Below, in pieces: positions 8,847-19,570 of a stretch of DNA of 64,000 nucleotides. This stretch comes from an uncultured Paracoccus sp. Lineage in GTDB: Bacteria > Pseudomonadota > Alphaproteobacteria > Rhodobacterales > Rhodobacteraceae. Position 1 is the first letter of the stretch. The number at the start of each line of letters is the position of its first letter. The notes beneath the pieces were generated by a model, which searched no databases, was not told the DNA's origin, and saw only the letters and a program-made list of their open reading frames with translations. The position numbers were made by a program, and so were the translations under genes. The stretch covers positions 1 to 64,000 of the forward strand of contig NZ_CALMYP010000040.1 of assembly GCF_937873615.1 (NCBI RefSeq). The letters run 5' to 3'.

Positions 8847-10025
8847 ATGAGATTTCTGCTGAACGCTGCTTTTGCCGCCCTGATCGCCGGCGCTTCTTAT
8901 GCCGCGCCCTGGCCGCAGGGCAAGGCCAATACGGATTTCCCGCCCGCCTTTGCCGGGCAGACCCGGGCCGAGGCGATGCAAAGCGGCGTGACCCTGAAAG
9001 TCGAGCCGGTGATCAAGGGGCTGGAGCATCCCTGGGCGGTCGCGCTTCTGCCCGATGGCGGCGTGCTGGTGACCGAACGGCCCGGACGGCTGAGATATTA
9101 CGCCAATGGCCGCGTGAGCGAGGTGAGCGGCATTCCGAGGGTCGATGCAAGGCGGCAGGGCGGGCTGCTGGATGTGGCGATCTCGCCCGATTTCACGGGC
9201 AGCCGGGTGATCTTCCTCAGCTATGCCGAGCCGCGCGAGGGCGGCAATGGCACCGCCGTCGCGCGCATGGTGCTGGCGCCGGACGGGGCCTCGGTCAGCG
9301 ATGTGGAGGTGATCTTCCGGCAGATGCCGACCTATGACGGCGGGCTGCATTTCGGCAGCCGGATCGTGCCGGCGCCGGATGGGTCGCTGTTCATCACTCT
9401 GGGAGAGCGCTCCGACGTGCCGATCCGCGACACGGCGCAGGATATGGGCCATCACCTCGGCAAGCTGATCCGGATCATGCCGGACGGGAATATCCCTTCG
9501 GACAATCCCTTTGTCGGTCGGGACGGTGTGCGCCCCGAGATCTATGCCAGCGGCTTTCGCAATGTGCAGGCGGCCACGCTGGACAAGGCGGGCCAGCTTT
9601 GGACCATCGAGCATGGCCCGCTTGGCGGGGACGAGTTGAACCGACCGGAGCGGGGCCGCAATTACGGCTGGCCGGTGATTTCCTATGGCAGGAATTACAA
9701 TGGCAGCGCGGTGAATGAGGGGATTACCGCGCGCGAGGGGATGGAACAGCCGGTCTATTACTGGGACCCGGTGATCGCGCCTTCGGGGGCGGATTTCTAT
9801 GAGGGCAGGCTGTTTCCCGGCTGGCAGGGCGATCTGCTGATCGGGGCGATGCGGCCGCCGGGGCTGGTGCGGCTGAAGCTGGACGGCGGCAAGGTCAGCG
9901 GTGAAGAACGGCTCGATCCCGGCATCGGACGGATCCGCGATGTGCAGGTGGCCGGTGACGGCACCATCTGGGTGGTCACGGATGAGGCGGATGGCGGGCT
10001 TTATCGCCTGTCGCCTGAACGCTGA
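8847..10025 (+). CDS. PQQ-dependent sugar dehydrogenase-like protein (YliI family)
   Basis: Periplasmic protein of 392 aa with signal peptide ([19 protein letters not shown]) and a six-bladed propeller of the soluble glucose/sorbosone dehydrogenase family. Such enzymes oxidise aldose sugars using PQQ. Visible family blocks are [13 protein letters not shown] near the start, [10 protein letters not shown] with the catalytic-type histidine, [22 protein letters not shown] and [12 protein letters not shown] 8847 is chosen because AAGGAGA lies at 8834-8840; TTG 8841 would place the ribosome site too close. PQQ biosynthesis genes are not in the window. An 8-bp perfect inverted repeat overlaps its stop codon. 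Confidence 0.88.
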   Translation: MRFLLNAAFAALIAGASYAAPWPQGKANTDFPPAFAGQTRAEAMQSGVTLKVEPVIKGLEHPWAVALLPDGGVLVTERPGRLRYYANGRVSEVSGIPRVDARRQGGLLDVAISPDFTGSRVIFLSYAEPREGGNGTAVARMVLAPDGASVSDVEVIFRQMPTYDGGLHFGSRIVPAPDGSLFITLGERSDVPIRDTAQDMGHHLGKLIRIMPDGNIPSDNPFVGRDGVRPEIYASGFRNVQAATLDKAGQLWTIEHGPLGGDELNRPERGRNYGWPVISYGRNYNGSAVNEGITAREGMEQPVYYWDPVIAPSGADFYEGRLFPGWQGDLLIGAMRPPGLVRLKLDGGKVSGEERLDPGIGRIRDVQVAGDGTIWVVTDEADGGLYRLSPER

Positions 10026-10124
10026 GCTTCAAGGAGTCTGCTCAGCGGCGACGGGGCGAAAGGTGCCCGCCGGACCTCCCCCTCAACGGTGATCCCGCGC
10101 CCCCGGTTCAGGGGCGCAGGGATC
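10020..10124. other. Two hairpins between convergent genes
   Basis: The space between the sugar dehydrogenase and the convergent NYN gene contains two inverted repeats. One is an 8-bp perfect stem at 10020-10027/10040-10047 (CGCTGAGC and its complement), overlapping the dehydrogenase stop. The other is a longer stem at 10091-10103/10111-10124 (GATCCC then GCGCCCC arms with one bulged base). Neither has a T tract, so they may stabilise 3' ends or act as non-canonical terminators. Confidence 0.45.
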
Positions 10125-10127
10125 GAT

Positions 10128-10712
10128 TCATGTCTCGATCGTCGGCGGCGGCTCGGACGGGTCGCGCTGCGGATGACCGTTCTCGCGCGGGGGTCGCCCG
10201 ATCACGTCGCGCAGCGCATCGAGTTCGATGAAGTTGTCGGCCTGACGGCGCAGTTCGTCGGCGATCATCGGCGGCTGGCTTCGCGTCGTCGAGACGACCG
10301 AGACCCGGACGCCCTCACGCTGCAACGCCTCGACCAGGGGCCGGAAATCGCCGTCGCCGGAAAACAGGACGGCATGATCCATCCGGGGCGCAAGCTCCAT
10401 CGCGTCGACGGTCAGTTCGATGTCCATATTGCCCTTGATCTTCCGGCGCCCCAGGGCATCGGTGTATTCCTTGGCCGCCTTGGTCACCAGGGAATAGCCG
10501 TTATACTGCAACCAATCGACAAGGGGCCGGATCGGCGAGTAATCTTCGTTCTCCAGCAGGGCCGTGTAATAATAGGCGCGGAGGAGTTTTCCACGGCGCT
10601 GGAACTCTTGCCGCAACAACTTATAGTCGATGTCGAAGCCCAGGGACTTGGCCGCCGCGTAAAGGTTTGCACCGTCAATGAAGAGTGCGAGGCGATCATC
10701 TTTGTAGAACAC
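10128..10712 (-). CDS. NYN domain protein (LabA/DUF88 family)
   Basis: Cytosolic protein of 194 aa with a PIN-like NYN domain, predicted to be a metal-dependent ribonuclease of the LabA/DUF88 group. The acidic residues expected in the active site are present: D13 (LFIDGANLY), D97 and D103 (GNMDIELTVDAM), and D120/D122 (FSGDGDFRPL). The last 25 residues are proline-rich and probably disordered. It is divergent from folK with 76 bp between starts, an arrangement common in Rhodobacterales. The RNA target is unknown. Confidence 0.9.
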   Translation of the reverse strand: MFYKDDRLALFIDGANLYAAAKSLGFDIDYKLLRQEFQRRGKLLRAYYYTALLENEDYSPIRPLVDWLQYNGYSLVTKAAKEYTDALGRRKIKGNMDIELTVDAMELAPRMDHAVLFSGDGDFRPLVEALQREGVRVSVVSTTRSQPPMIADELRRQADNFIELDALRDVIGRPPRENGHPQRDPSEPPPTIET

Positions 10713-10788
10713 GTAGACTCCCTAGACATGCCCGCGCAGGCATGCCAACTGATAATTGCAAATGCTGGAAACGATTACCGAAACCAGA

Positions 10789-11418
10789 ATGTCCACCAAC
10801 TTAGCCCTGATCGCCCTTGGCGCAAACTTGTCTTCTTCGGTAGGTTCTCCTGACCAATCGGTTCGCTTCGCGCTGCAGTTGATTAGCAGGCATCCCGACC
10901 TTACGCTAGGGTCAGTTTCCAAAATTTACTATTCGCCGGCTTTTCCGGCTGGCAGCGGGCCCGATTACGCCAATGCCTGCGCCTGTCTGCACACGGCGCT
11001 TTCGCCCGAAGCATTGCTGCATGTTCTCCATGAGATCGAGGCCGAACTGGGGCGGCAGCGCGACGGCAGAAGATGGGCGGCGCGTGGGATCGACCTTGAC
11101 CTTTTGGCCGTGGGGCAACTGGTTCTGCCCGATCACGCGACGCAGGACGCATGGCGCAGCCTGCCGCTGGCCGAACAGATGACCCGCACGCCCGAGCAGT
11201 TGATCCTGCCGCATCCGCGGATGCAGGACCGCGCCTTCGTGCTGCTGCCGCTGGCCGAGATCGCGCCGCTCTGGCACCATCCGCGCAGCGGGCAGACGGT
11301 GGCAGAGATGCTGGCCGCCCTGCCCGCCGAAGACCGCGCGGCCCTCCGGGTTTCGCTTGACAATCCGCCCGCGACTCACCAAGTAACCGTTTCCGCCCTT
11401 TCTGATTCGAACCGATAG
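10789..11418 (+). CDS. folK: 2-amino-4-hydroxy-6-hydroxymethyldihydropteridine pyrophosphokinase
   Basis: HPPK of 209 aa, which transfers pyrophosphate from ATP to the hydroxymethyl pterin in folate synthesis. The start of the fold (LIALGANLSSSVG), the YYSPAFP block and the metal-binding signature RWAARGIDLDLLA are visible, followed by PHPRMQDRAFVLLPLAEI. ATG 10789 is chosen as the family-typical beginning; TTG 10756 and ATG 10762 are in frame but precede the domain. It stands 7 bp before rpoZ, so the two are probably cotranscribed. A perfect -35 hexamer TTGACA at 11357-11362 in its 3' end could also start rpoZ transcription, but no good -10 follows. Confidence 0.93.
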   Translation: MSTNLALIALGANLSSSVGSPDQSVRFALQLISRHPDLTLGSVSKIYYSPAFPAGSGPDYANACACLHTALSPEALLHVLHEIEAELGRQRDGRRWAARGIDLDLLAVGQLVLPDHATQDAWRSLPLAEQMTRTPEQLILPHPRMQDRAFVLLPLAEIAPLWHHPRSGQTVAEMLAALPAEDRAALRVSLDNPPATHQVTVSALSDSNR

Positions 11419-11425
11419 GTGATTC

Positions 11426-11782
11426 ATGGCCCGCGTGACCGTCGAAGACTGCGTTGACAAGGTTCCGAACCGCTTCGACCTGGTGATGCTCGCATCGCAT
11501 CGCGCCCGCGAAATCGCGACCGGCAGCCCGCTGAGCCTCGACCGCGACAATGACAAGAACCCGGTCGTCGCCCTGCGCGAAATCGCCGAGGAAACCCAGC
11601 AGGTCGACGACCTGCGCGAGCGGATGATCGAATCCAGCCAGACCCAGATCGAGGTCGACGAGCCGGAGGAAGACGCCATGGCGCTTCTGCTGGGTGCCGA
11701 GGTCGACCGTCCGAAGCCCGCCGACGAGGAATCGGAGGAAAGGATGCTGCGGATGATGCTGGAAGCGAACCAGCGCGGCTGA
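11426..11782 (+). CDS. rpoZ: RNA polymerase omega subunit
   Basis: Omega subunit of 118 aa, which assists assembly and ppGpp responsiveness of RNA polymerase. The N-terminus [20 protein letters not shown] is the classic omega signature, followed by ALREIAEE. The acidic C-terminal extension is usual for alphaproteobacteria. It lies between folK and the (p)ppGpp synthetase/hydrolase, the conserved rpoZ-spoT pairing that links the alarmone enzyme with its polymerase target. Confidence 0.97.
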   Translation: MARVTVEDCVDKVPNRFDLVMLASHRAREIATGSPLSLDRDNDKNPVVALREIAEETQQVDDLRERMIESSQTQIEVDEPEEDAMALLLGAEVDRPKPADEESEERMLRMMLEANQRG

Positions 11783-11801
11783 GGGTGAACGGGGTTTTCG
11801 A

Positions 11802-13928
11802 TTGGACAAGTTCGATGTCGAAGACCTGATCGCGCTGATCCGCAACTACAATCCGCGCACCGATGAAAAGCTGATCCGGCTGGCCTATGATTACGGCCAG
11901 CGGATGCATGAGGGCCAGACACGCCATTCGGGCGAGCCCTATTTCACCCATCCCGTCGCCGTCGCCGCCATCCTGACCGAGATGCGGCTGGACGATGCGA
12001 CGTTGGTCACCGCCCTTCTGCATGACACCATCGAGGATACCCGCGCCAGCTGGTCCGAGGTTTCCGATAAATTCGGCCGCGAGATCGCGGATCTCGTCGA
12101 TGGGGTCACCAAGCTGACCAATCTGGAACTCTCCGGCGCGCATTCCAAGCAGGCCGAGAATTTCCGCAAGCTGTTCATGGCCATGACCCGCGATCTGCGG
12201 GTGATCCTGGTCAAGCTGGCGGACCGGCTGCACAATATGCGCACGATCCGCGCCATGCGCCCCGACAAGCAGGCCAAGAAGGCCCGCGAGACCATGGATA
12301 TCTATGCGCCGCTGGCCGGTCGCATGGGTATGCAGTGGATGCGCGAAGAACTTGAGGATCTGGCCTTCAAGGTCATAAATCCCGAGGCCCGCAACTCGAT
12401 CATCCGCCGCTTCCTGACCCTGCAGAAGGAATCGGGCGATGTCATCGCCCAGATCACCCGCGACATCCGCACCGAGCTTGACCGCGAAGGCATCGAGGCC
12501 AATGTCTATGGCCGCGCCAAGCGCCCGTTCAGCGTCTGGCGCAAGATGCAGGAAAAGCAGCTCACCTTCTCTCGGCTGTCGGATATCTATGGCTTCCGGG
12601 TGATCGTGGACACGGAAAGCGAATGCTACCGCGCGCTTGGGCTGATCCATCGCCGCTGGCGGGCAGTGCCGGGGCGGTTCAAGGATTACATCAGCCAGCC
12701 GAAATCGAATGGCTATCGCTCGATCCACACCACCGTGACCGGCCGCGACGGCAAGCGGGTCGAAGTCCAGATCCGCACCCGCCAGATGCACGAGGTCGCC
12801 GAGGCGGGCGTGGCGGCGCATTGGGCTTATCGCGACGGGCAACGCTCGACGAACCCTTTTGCCGTCGATCCGGCGGAATGGATCGCCCAGCTCAATGACC
12901 GGTTGGGGGGCGAGGATCACGACGAGTTCCTGGAGCACGTCAAGCTGGAGATGTATTCCGACCAGGTCTTCATCTTCACGCCGAAGGGCGATGTGATCCA
13001 GCTGCCGAAAGGCGCGACGCCCATCGACTTCGCCTATGCGATCCATACGCGGATCGGCAACAGCACCGTGGGCGCCAAGGTCGATGGCATCCGGGTGCCG
13101 CTCTGGACCCGGCTGAAGAACGGCCAATTGGTCGAGATCATCACCGCCGCCGGCCAGCGTCCGCAGGCCGCCTGGCTGGAGATCGTCCAGACCGGCCGTG
13201 CCAAGGCCGCGATCCGCAGATCCCTGCGCGAGGAGGACCGGGCGCGCCTGATCCGGCTCGGTGCCGAACTGGTGCGGATCAGTTTCGAACATCATGGCCG
13301 GCGCGTCACCGACAAGGCGCTGCGCACGGCGGCGACCAAGCTGGCCTTGCCCGATTCGGACGAATTGCTGGCCCGGATCGGCTGCGCCGAGATGTCTGCG
13401 CAGGACGTGCTGACAACGCTTTACCCCGAACTCAGCGACCACAAGGAAACCGTCGATCCCAAGCGCCCGGTGGCCGGGCTGGAGGCCGATCAGACATTGG
13501 GGCGCGCGCAATGCTGCCAGCCGCTGCCGGGAGAGCGGATCGTCGGCATCACCTATCGCGGCCGCGGCGTCATCATCCATTCCATCGACTGCCCGGCCCT
13601 GGCCGAGCTGGACAATGAAGAGGACATGAAGCGTTGGGTCGACCTGCAATGGCGCGAGGGGCGCCATCCGCCGGCCTATCCGGTCACGCTTTCAGTCACC
13701 ATCCGCCACGATGCCGGCGTTCTGGGGCGTATCTGCACGCTGATCGGCAGCCAGGGGGCCAATATCTCGAACCTGACCTTTGCCGACCGCAAGCCCGATT
13801 TCTACCGGCTCGAAATCGAGGTCGAGTTGCACGGGCTGGACCAGCTTCACGCACTTCTGACCGCGCTGGAGGCAGAATCGGACGTGGCGCAGGTCACGCG
13901 CCTTCTCAGGCCGGACCTGGCACCCTAG
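11802..13928 (+). CDS. rsh: Bifunctional (p)ppGpp synthetase/hydrolase (RSH)
   Basis: Long RSH enzyme of 708 aa that makes and degrades (p)ppGpp. Domains in order are an HD hydrolase with H74-D75 (LLHDTIEDT), so hydrolysis is expected; a synthetase domain with RLSDIYGFRVIV and the GYRSIHT block; a TGS domain at about 385-450 (IFTPKGDVIQLPKGATPIDFAY); and a C-terminal ACT domain (AGVLGRICTLIGSQGANISNL). Alphaproteobacteria usually carry this single bifunctional form. No ATG is near the conserved start, so TTG 11802 is chosen, 20 bp after the rpoZ stop with GAGGG upstream. Probably cotranscribed with rpoZ. Confidence 0.96.
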   Translation: MDKFDVEDLIALIRNYNPRTDEKLIRLAYDYGQRMHEGQTRHSGEPYFTHPVAVAAILTEMRLDDATLVTALLHDTIEDTRASWSEVSDKFGREIADLVDGVTKLTNLELSGAHSKQAENFRKLFMAMTRDLRVILVKLADRLHNMRTIRAMRPDKQAKKARETMDIYAPLAGRMGMQWMREELEDLAFKVINPEARNSIIRRFLTLQKESGDVIAQITRDIRTELDREGIEANVYGRAKRPFSVWRKMQEKQLTFSRLSDIYGFRVIVDTESECYRALGLIHRRWRAVPGRFKDYISQPKSNGYRSIHTTVTGRDGKRVEVQIRTRQMHEVAEAGVAAHWAYRDGQRSTNPFAVDPAEWIAQLNDRLGGEDHDEFLEHVKLEMYSDQVFIFTPKGDVIQLPKGATPIDFAYAIHTRIGNSTVGAKVDGIRVPLWTRLKNGQLVEIITAAGQRPQAAWLEIVQTGRAKAAIRRSLREEDRARLIRLGAELVRISFEHHGRRVTDKALRTAATKLALPDSDELLARIGCAEMSAQDVLTTLYPELSDHKETVDPKRPVAGLEADQTLGRAQCCQPLPGERIVGITYRGRGVIIHSIDCPALAELDNEEDMKRWVDLQWREGRHPPAYPVTLSVTIRHDAGVLGRICTLIGSQGANISNLTFADRKPDFYRLEIEVELHGLDQLHALLTALEAESDVAQVTRLLRPDLAP

Positions 13929-13991
13929 ATTGATCGCGTTACTGTTTGACCCGTTAATCCTTCTGTTACCCGTTCCGCATACCCTTTCGTC

Positions 13992-14660
13992 ATGTTCAAG
14001 CGCCGCAAACCCCGCAGCTATTCGCAGATCGCGACCGAGATGATCTATCCGCGCGGCGGCTGGCTGCGCGCGGGGCAATATGTGCTGTATCGGTTGCGGC
14101 GGCTGCCCGATCAGCCGCACAAGATCGGACGCGGGGTCGCGGCGGGGGTGTTCATTTCCTTCACGCCGCTGCACGGGCTCCATTTCCTTGCGGCCGCAGG
14201 CATTGCCTGGGTCATTGGCGGCAATATCCTGGCGTCGCTGCTGGCGACATTTGTCGGCAACCCGATCACCTTCCCCTTCATCGCCTATGCCTCGACCTGG
14301 CTGGGGCGCGAGCTTCTGGGCACCCATGGCCGGCTGTCGGCGAAGAAGATCCTGAACGAATCCGCCGATGCCTCCATGCAGGTCTGGCACAATTTCACCG
14401 CCATGTTCGGCCACGGAACGCCGCATTGGGACCGGCTGGGTTCCTTCTATCACGACATCTACCAGCCCTATATGGTCGGCGGGCTGATCCTTGGCATCAT
14501 TGCCGCCGTGGTCGCGCATTACCTGACGGTGCCGGTGATCCGCGCCTATCACCGCCGGCGGGCACGGAAGCTGGCCAAACGGATCGAGCGTATTCGCAGT
14601 GTCGGCACCCCCCCGGCCAAGCCGCAGGCCGGCCCACGACCGGATGATCCGCCACCCTGA
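13992..14660 (+). CDS. DUF2062 membrane protein
   Basis: Predicted inner-membrane protein of 222 aa of the DUF2062 family. A basic N-terminus (MFKRRKPRSYSQ) precedes hydrophobic segments around residues 50-100 (GVAAGVFISFTPLHGLHFL and the following glycine-rich segment, then GNPITFPFIAYA) and one near 155-180 (GGLILGIIAAVVAHYL). The tail is basic and proline-rich. FTPLHG and GNPITFP are family hallmarks. It usually follows the (p)ppGpp enzyme in Rhodobacterales, as here after 63 bp. The molecular function is unknown. Confidence 0.88.
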   Translation: MFKRRKPRSYSQIATEMIYPRGGWLRAGQYVLYRLRRLPDQPHKIGRGVAAGVFISFTPLHGLHFLAAAGIAWVIGGNILASLLATFVGNPITFPFIAYASTWLGRELLGTHGRLSAKKILNESADASMQVWHNFTAMFGHGTPHWDRLGSFYHDIYQPYMVGGLILGIIAAVVAHYLTVPVIRAYHRRRARKLAKRIERIRSVGTPPAKPQAGPRPDDPPP

Positions 14661-14682
14661 TACGGCAATGACAGATTTGGGC

Positions 14683-14710
14683 TTTTCATCGCCGCGTCCG
14701 CTTGTATAGT
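14683..14710 (+). promoter_or_regulatory. Candidate promoter of the leuL-leuA unit
   Basis: TATAGT at 14705-14710 (5 of 6 to the consensus) with a weak -35 TTTTCA at 14683-14688 and a 16-bp spacer. A start about 7 bp after the -10 would fall on or next to the ATG at 14718, giving a leaderless leader-peptide mRNA. Confidence 0.5.
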
Positions 14711-14717
14711 CGGCGCC

Positions 14718-14816
14718 ATGACCCGGATGCGACATATCGCCCCTTCCCGCAACGCGCAGATCGGCGCGCGTTTCGCCGTGAACCTCCGCGGTCTGCTTCT
14801 TCTTACGCTGCGCTGA
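14718..14816 (+). CDS. leuL: Leucine-rich leader peptide (leuA attenuator)
   Basis: A 32-codon ORF, MTRMRHIAPS...NLRGLLLLTLR, whose last ten residues include six leucines (residues 23, 26-29 and 31). This is the design of an amino-acid-biosynthesis leader peptide. Ribosomes stalling at codons 26-29 (14793-14804) when charged Leu-tRNA is scarce would alter folding of the downstream RNA and release leuA expression. The stop codon (14814-14816) lies within the first arm of the following hairpin, as expected for attenuation. No Shine-Dalgarno is visible, consistent with leaderless translation from the predicted transcript start. Positions and codons are seen directly; function is inferred. Confidence 0.75.
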   Translation: MTRMRHIAPSRNAQIGARFAVNLRGLLLLTLR

Positions 14817-14862
14817 GCGGGTCCTGCCGGGCCGCCGCTCAGTCAGGCCAAGCGCCCGGCCT
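14813..14862 (+). promoter_or_regulatory. Candidate leu attenuator with alternative stems
   Basis: Stem A pairs CTGAGCGG (14813-14820) with CCGCTCAG (14835-14842), 8 perfect bp overlapping the leader stop. Stem B pairs AGGCC (14845-14849) with GGCCT (14858-14862). Stem C pairs GCCGGGC (14826-14832) with GCCCGGC (14854-14860) and is incompatible with both. A leaderless-peptide ribosome could choose between them. There is no U tract after stem B, so if transcription stops here it is not by a classic intrinsic terminator; control of the leuA ribosome site at 14880-14890 is the alternative. Confidence 0.5.
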
Positions 14863-14893
14863 CAGGATTCCAATCAGCGAAAGAAGCAAGACA

Positions 14894-16456
14894 ATGACCG
14901 ACAAGAACCGCGTATATATCTTCGACACCACCCTGCGCGACGGCGAGCAGTCGCCGGGCGCCACCATGTCCCATGCCGAGAAGCTGGAAATCGCCGCCAT
15001 GCTGGACGAGATGGGCGTGGACATCATCGAGGCCGGCTTCCCGATCGCCTCGGAAGGCGATTTCGCCGCCGTCTCGGAAATCGCGAAACAGGCGAAGAAC
15101 AGCGTGATCTGCGGGCTGGCGCGCGCGCAATTTCCCGATATCGACCGCTGCTGGGAAGCGGTCAAACACGCGAAACGCCCGCGCATCCACACCTTCATCG
15201 GCACCTCGCCCCTGCACCGCGCCATTCCCAATCTGGACATGGACCAGATGGCCGAACGGATCGAGCAGACCGTGACCCATGCCCGCAACCTCTGCGACAA
15301 TGTGCAATGGTCGCCCATGGACGCGACGCGGACGGAACACGACTATCTGTGCCGGGTGGTCGAGATCGCCATCAGATGCGGTGCGACCACGATCAACATC
15401 CCCGATACGGTCGGCTATACCGCGCCGCGCGAAAGCGCCGACCTGATCCGGATGCTGATCGAGCGCGTGCCGGGCGCCGACGAGGTGATCTTCGCCACCC
15501 ATTGCCATAACGACCTGGGCATGGCCACCGCCAACAGCCTGGCCGCGGTGGAAGCCGGCGCGCGCCAGATCGAATGCACTATCAACGGGTTGGGCGAACG
15601 CGCCGGCAATACCGCGCTGGAGGAAGTGGTGATGGCGCTGCGTGTGCGCCATGACATCATGCCCTATGACACCGAGATCGACACCACCAAGATCATGGGC
15701 ATCTCGCGCCGGGTGGCGCAGGTCTCGGGCTTTCCGGTGCAGTTCAACAAGGCCATCGTCGGCAAGAACGCCTTCCTGCATGAAAGCGGCATCCATCAGG
15801 ACGGGGTGCTGAAGAATGTCGAAACCTTCGAGATCATGCGCCCCGCCGATATCGGCTTGAACGAGACCAATATCGCCATGGGCAAGCATTCGGGCCGCGC
15901 CGCGCTGCGCTCGAAGCTGAAGGATCTGGGATACGAGGTCGGCGACAACCAGTTGAAGGATGTCTTCGTCCGCTTCAAGGCTTTGGCCGACCGCAAGAAG
16001 GAAGTCTATGACGACGATATCGTCGCGTTGATGCAGGACAGCGCCGCCAATACCGGCGACGATTACCTGCAGGTCAAGCATCTGCGCGTGGTCTGCGGCA
16101 GCGACGGGCAATCGGCGGATCTGACCCTGATCGTGGACGGGCAGGAAAAGACCGCCTCGACCACCGGCGACGGGCCGGTCGATGCCGTCTTCAACGCCGT
16201 GACCGAGATCTATCCGCATCAGGCGGTGCTGCAACTCTATCAGGTTCATGCCGTGACCGAGGGCACCGATGCGCAGGCGACGGTTTCCGTGCGGATGGAG
16301 GAAGAGGGCCGCATCGCCACCGGGCAGGCCGCCGATACCGACACCATCCTGGCCAGCGTGAAGGCCTATGTCGGGGCGCTGAACCGGCTGCGCGCGAGGC
16401 GTGAGGCCATCGGCAAGGATGGCGATGCCAAGCAGGTCAGCATGTATTCGCATTAA
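14894..16456 (+). CDS. leuA: 2-isopropylmalate synthase
   Basis: LeuA of 520 aa, which condenses acetyl-CoA with 2-oxoisovalerate, the committed step of leucine synthesis. The TIM-barrel catalytic domain shows TTLRDGEQSPG with R15/D16 and the metal-binding HxH at H203/H205 (THCHNDLGMA). The HESGIHQDG segment near 295 precedes the C-terminal leucine-sensing LeuA dimer domain (about 390-510). Feedback inhibition is expected from the intact regulatory domain. ATG 14894 is chosen from homology; the frame is open upstream to 14702 but overlaps the leader. It is followed by a strong terminator, so it is a one-gene unit under the leader. Confidence 0.96.
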   Translation: MTDKNRVYIFDTTLRDGEQSPGATMSHAEKLEIAAMLDEMGVDIIEAGFPIASEGDFAAVSEIAKQAKNSVICGLARAQFPDIDRCWEAVKHAKRPRIHTFIGTSPLHRAIPNLDMDQMAERIEQTVTHARNLCDNVQWSPMDATRTEHDYLCRVVEIAIRCGATTINIPDTVGYTAPRESADLIRMLIERVPGADEVIFATHCHNDLGMATANSLAAVEAGARQIECTINGLGERAGNTALEEVVMALRVRHDIMPYDTEIDTTKIMGISRRVAQVSGFPVQFNKAIVGKNAFLHESGIHQDGVLKNVETFEIMRPADIGLNETNIAMGKHSGRAALRSKLKDLGYEVGDNQLKDVFVRFKALADRKKEVYDDDIVALMQDSAANTGDDYLQVKHLRVVCGSDGQSADLTLIVDGQEKTASTTGDGPVDAVFNAVTEIYPHQAVLQLYQVHAVTEGTDAQATVSVRMEEEGRIATGQAADTDTILASVKAYVGALNRLRARREAIGKDGDAKQVSMYSH

Positions 16457-16478
16457 GTGGCGACGCTTGCGAAGATCG

Positions 16479-16505
16479 AAGGCCGGGCCGCGCGCCCGGC
16501 CTTTT

Positions 16506-16506
<1 letters not shown>
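16479..16506 (+). terminator. Intrinsic terminator after leuA
   Basis: 8-bp perfect GC stem at 16481-16488/16494-16501 (GGCCGGGC and GCCCGGCC) with a 5-nt loop, then five T at 16502-16506. It ends exactly on the stop codon of the convergent glycosyltransferase gene. Confidence 0.88.
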
Positions 16507-18634
<2,128 letters not shown>

Positions 18635-18649
18635 GGCGGGGCCGGCGCG

Positions 18650-19570
18650 ATGGCCCGCAAGGGTTACGATTTTGCCACCCCGGTCCGCCGCATCCTGATC
18701 GGGCTGCTGGCCCTGTTCCTGCTGAGCATGTTCCTGTTCTGGCGCATCGACAGCCCCCGGGCCGAGGCGATGCGTTCGGATTTCGTGGATCGTTTCGTGC
18801 CCAGTTTCGAATGGGCGATGACCCCGGTCACCCGGGTCACGCGGATGGTTTCCAGCCTGCAGAGCTATTCGCGGATCTACGAACAGAATCAGGAGTTGCG
18901 CCGCGAGTTGCGCGAGATGGAGCGCTGGAAGGAAGCCGCCGTCCAGCTTGAACAGGAAAACGCCAAGCTTCTGGCACAGAACAATGTCCGGCTGGACCCG
19001 ACGCTTACCTCGATCACCGGGGTGGTGCTGACCGATAGCGGCACGGTGTTCCGGCAGTCGGTTCTGCTGAATGTCGGGCGCCGCGACGGGGTGGTGGATG
19101 GCTGGGCGGTCATGGACGGGCTGGGACTGGTCGGGCGAATTTCCGGCGTCGGCGGCCAGACCAGCCGGGTGATCCTGCTGACCGATCCATCATCCCGGAT
19201 TCCAGTAACCGTCCAGCCTTCGGGCGAGAACGCGCTGCTGACCGGCGACAACTCGACGCTGCCGACGCTCGAATTCATCGAGCGGCCCGAGAATGTGCGA
19301 CCGGGCGACCGGGTCATCAGTTCGGGCGACGGCGGGATTTTTCCGCCCGATATTCTGGTCGGACAGGTGGTGCAAGGCTCGGACGGACGGCTGCGGCTGC
19401 GCATGGCGGCGGATTACGGGCGGCTGGAATTCCTGCGCGTGCTGCGCAGTCACCCGGCTGAGCGTCTGCAGGATGGCGGCGCACTGGTCCTGCCGCCCGA
19501 GCCGGGGCTGATCGGGCCGGTGCTTCCCGGCGCCCCCGCCGCGCGACCCGCAGACGCAGGCGCGCCATGA
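18650..19570 (+). CDS. mreC: Cell-shape protein MreC
   Basis: MreC of 306 aa, the periplasmic scaffold linking MreB to the elongation synthases. It has a short basic cytoplasmic N-terminus, one transmembrane helix (ILIGLLALFLLSMFLFW, about residues 13-30), a coiled coil at about 75-115 (rich in Glu/Arg/Leu, YEQNQELRRELREME) and the two-barrel domain containing VVDGWAVMDGLGLVGRI and PGDRVISSGDGGIFPPDI. The tail is proline/alanine-rich. It lies 15 bp after mreB and overlaps mreD by 4 bp. Confidence 0.96.
   Translation: MARKGYDFATPVRRILIGLLALFLLSMFLFWRIDSPRAEAMRSDFVDRFVPSFEWAMTPVTRVTRMVSSLQSYSRIYEQNQELRRELREMERWKEAAVQLEQENAKLLAQNNVRLDPTLTSITGVVLTDSGTVFRQSVLLNVGRRDGVVDGWAVMDGLGLVGRISGVGGQTSRVILLTDPSSRIPVTVQPSGENALLTGDNSTLPTLEFIERPENVRPGDRVISSGDGGIFPPDILVGQVVQGSDGRLRLRMAADYGRLEFLRVLRSHPAERLQDGGALVLPPEPGLIGPVLPGAPAARPADAGAP

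Noticed and set aside
11357-11425. Perfect -35 TTGACA inside the folK 3' end as an internal rpoZ promoter
   Set aside because: The sequence 16-18 bp downstream does not resemble a -10; mentioned only in the folK entry.
13946-13991. TTGACC at 13946 as a promoter for the DUF2062 gene
   Set aside because: No acceptable -10 hexamer at 15-19 bp; left unannotated.
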